From Acidobacteriaceae bacterium (lineage in GTDB: Bacteria; Acidobacteriota; Terriglobia; Bryobacterales; Bryobacteraceae): a stretch of 52,460 nt of DNA. The DNA is taken from the NCBI GenBank assembly GCA_019244055.1, contig JAFATG010000266.1, forward strand, positions 1-52,460, written 5' to 3'. The position numbers and the translations under genes were made by a program. This document shows positions 51,530 to 52,460 of this stretch, piece by piece. Below the pieces are notes generated by a model that was not told the origin of the DNA, did no database searches, and was given only the letters and a program-made list of their open reading frames with translations. Position 1 is the first letter of the stretch. Every line of letters starts with the position of its first letter.

Positions 51530-52460
51530 ATGAAGTCTGTTGGTCTCTTTCTTTCTCTGTGTGCCTCGTGTTTTGCTACCGATACTGGCTACCTGGGCCG
51601 CGAGGTATGCGCTGGGTGTCACAAGAACATCGCGGCGACACAGGTCGAGACAAGAATGGCGCGAACTTGGCAGGGCACGGCAGGCCGGCAGTTCCCCGCC
51701 ACTAAGCAGGAAGAGAGCCATCTGGAAGGGCCCGATCCGGCGATCGAATACCTGATCCGAAGGGCCGGCAGCGCTTTCGAGTTTCAGGTGCGGATGCCCG
51801 GGCACGACAGAGTCAACTATCCCATCGAAGTAGTGATGGGCGGCACGCGCCATGGCCTCAGTTTTCTAGCACGAGTACACGACCTCGGAGGTTTGCCGCT
51901 CGAGCGCGCGCCTCTCGTCGAAACGCGCTATCTCCACTACGCTCCGGAAAATCGGCTGGAGCTCTCTCCTGGCTTTCCAACTGAGAAACCCGTGAACTAC
52001 GAAACCGCGCTCGGCCGGGTGCTCGCCCCCGGTTTCGAAAAGAAGTGCCTGTCGTGTCACGGCGAGCCCCGCAGCATTGGAACGCACAGCGATGCGGGTG
52101 TTACGTGCGAAAGCTGCCATGGCCCGGGTCAGGCGCATTTGGTAGCGCTTGGGAAAAAAACAGCCGACAAGGCCATCCTGAATCCCAGCAGACTGCCTGT
52201 GGCCGAGAAGATGCGGCCGTGCTCTCAGTGCCACGCTGGCTTCAGCCTCGTACAAGATCCGCTGCCAGACGACCTGCTGATTTCCGACCAAGTCAGCGCC
52301 TTGAGTAACAGCGAATGCTGGCGGCAAAGCGCCGGCCAGATTACCTGTGTGAATTGTCATAACCCGCACCAGGACGCGCGGCGCGCGGTTATAGATACGC
52401 GCTCGGAAATGACCTGTTTGACCTGCCACAGCGCGGCCGTAAAACAGCACGCGGGGCTCT
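51530..52460 (+). CDS. Multihaem cytochrome c, 3' end outside window
   Basis: The frame is open from the ATG at 51530 to the window edge (310 residues). It begins with a signal peptide (MKSVGLFLSLCASCFA). Six CxxCH haem-binding motifs are visible: CAGCH (27-31), CLSCH, CESCH, CSQCH, CVNCH and CLTCH. The first sits right after the signal peptide, and the others lie in the second half, a spacing like that of cytochrome c-554 or doubled CXXCH proteins. Function is periplasmic electron transfer, substrate unknown. It lies downstream of the TPR-CRTAC1 pair, with the small minus-strand ORF between. Confidence 0.88.
   Translation, partial: MKSVGLFLSLCASCFATDTGYLGREVCAGCHKNIAATQVETRMARTWQGTAGRQFPATKQEESHLEGPDPAIEYLIRRAGSAFEFQVRMPGHDRVNYPIEVVMGGTRHGLSFLARVHDLGGLPLERAPLVETRYLHYAPENRLELSPGFPTEKPVNYETALGRVLAPGFEKKCLSCHGEPRSIGTHSDAGVTCESCHGPGQAHLVALGKKTADKAILNPSRLPVAEKMRPCSQCHAGFSLVQDPLPDDLLISDQVSALSNSECWRQSAGQITCVNCHNPHQDARRAVIDTRSEMTCLTCHSAAVKQHAGL

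Noticed and set aside
1-52460. Mobile elements, prophage, CRISPR arrays, tRNA or rRNA genes
   Set aside because: No transposase, integrase other than XerC, terminal repeats, spaced direct repeats or tRNA-like T-arm/acceptor patterns were found by reading both strands.

Overview
The window is a chromosomal segment of a GC-rich, Gram-negative bacterium. The most likely host is an Acidobacteriota member of the Solibacter/Bryobacter type. That placement is an inference from the gene set: hopanoid-modifying HpnI/HpnJ, BshC for bacillithiol, a bacterial frataxin, two Tat-exported CRTAC1/FG-GAP proteins, TPR proteins, a zf-HC2 anti-sigma factor and a multihaem cytochrome. I saw no insertion sequence, prophage, CRISPR array, tRNA or rRNA. 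The region reads as core and lineage-specific chromosome, not a mobile island.

Layout. 1-9.2 kb: the 5' part of dnaK (minus strand, cut by the window edge) is divergent from modA. A seven-gene minus-strand run follows, feoA-feoB-trxB-small membrane protein-methylmalonyl-CoA mutase large subunit-trmFO-xerC, with gaps or overlaps of -41 to +31 nt and a clear promoter ahead of feoA. 9.3-12.1 kb: a MerR-HTH/TPR fusion protein, a secreted protein and a CPBP protease. 12.1-15.8 kb: an ECF sigma factor, its zinc-finger anti-sigma factor and an ABC exporter, linked by overlaps and a short gap. 15.9-18.7 kb: two unknown genes, a gene-free stretch with decayed coding traces, and a Cys/Met PLP enzyme preceded by a complex inverted-repeat leader on the minus strand. 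19.0-22.8 kb: dxr, rseP, a membrane protein and an OmpH/Skp chaperone. 22.9-26.3 kb: a hopanoid-modification operon, hpnJ-eamA-eamA-hpnI. 27.4-34.2 kb: esterase, ATP-grasp, GCS2 ligase, M29-like metallo-enzyme, second ATP-grasp-like protein, then phosphoglucomutase. 34.3-38.9 kb: CRTAC1 protein, class V aminotransferase, FecR-domain protein, unknown secreted protein and a tiny Cys-rich protein. 38.9-44.3 kb: minus-strand series cyaY-hemW-threonine aldolase-MFS-zinc-ribbon membrane protein-HEAT-type protein. 44.3-52.5 kb: bshC, GH3 glycosidase, TPR protein, second CRTAC1 protein, a small frame-damaged ORF and the start of a multihaem cytochrome c.

How the genes work together. Several blocks concern iron and thiol/redox balance: feoAB with trxB, frataxin with hemW, and bshC. 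Others concern the envelope: RseP, Skp, the hopanoid operon, the ECF/anti-sigma pair and many secreted proteins. The two strongest candidates for something undescribed are (i) the interleaved, pseudoknot-capable leader RNA upstream of the Cys/Met PLP gene, and (ii) the five-gene amide-ligase cluster, which looks like a small peptide or amide metabolite pathway. Gene starts often lack a Shine-Dalgarno sequence and some lie about 7-10 nt from a -10 box, so leaderless transcripts are likely for a subset of genes.
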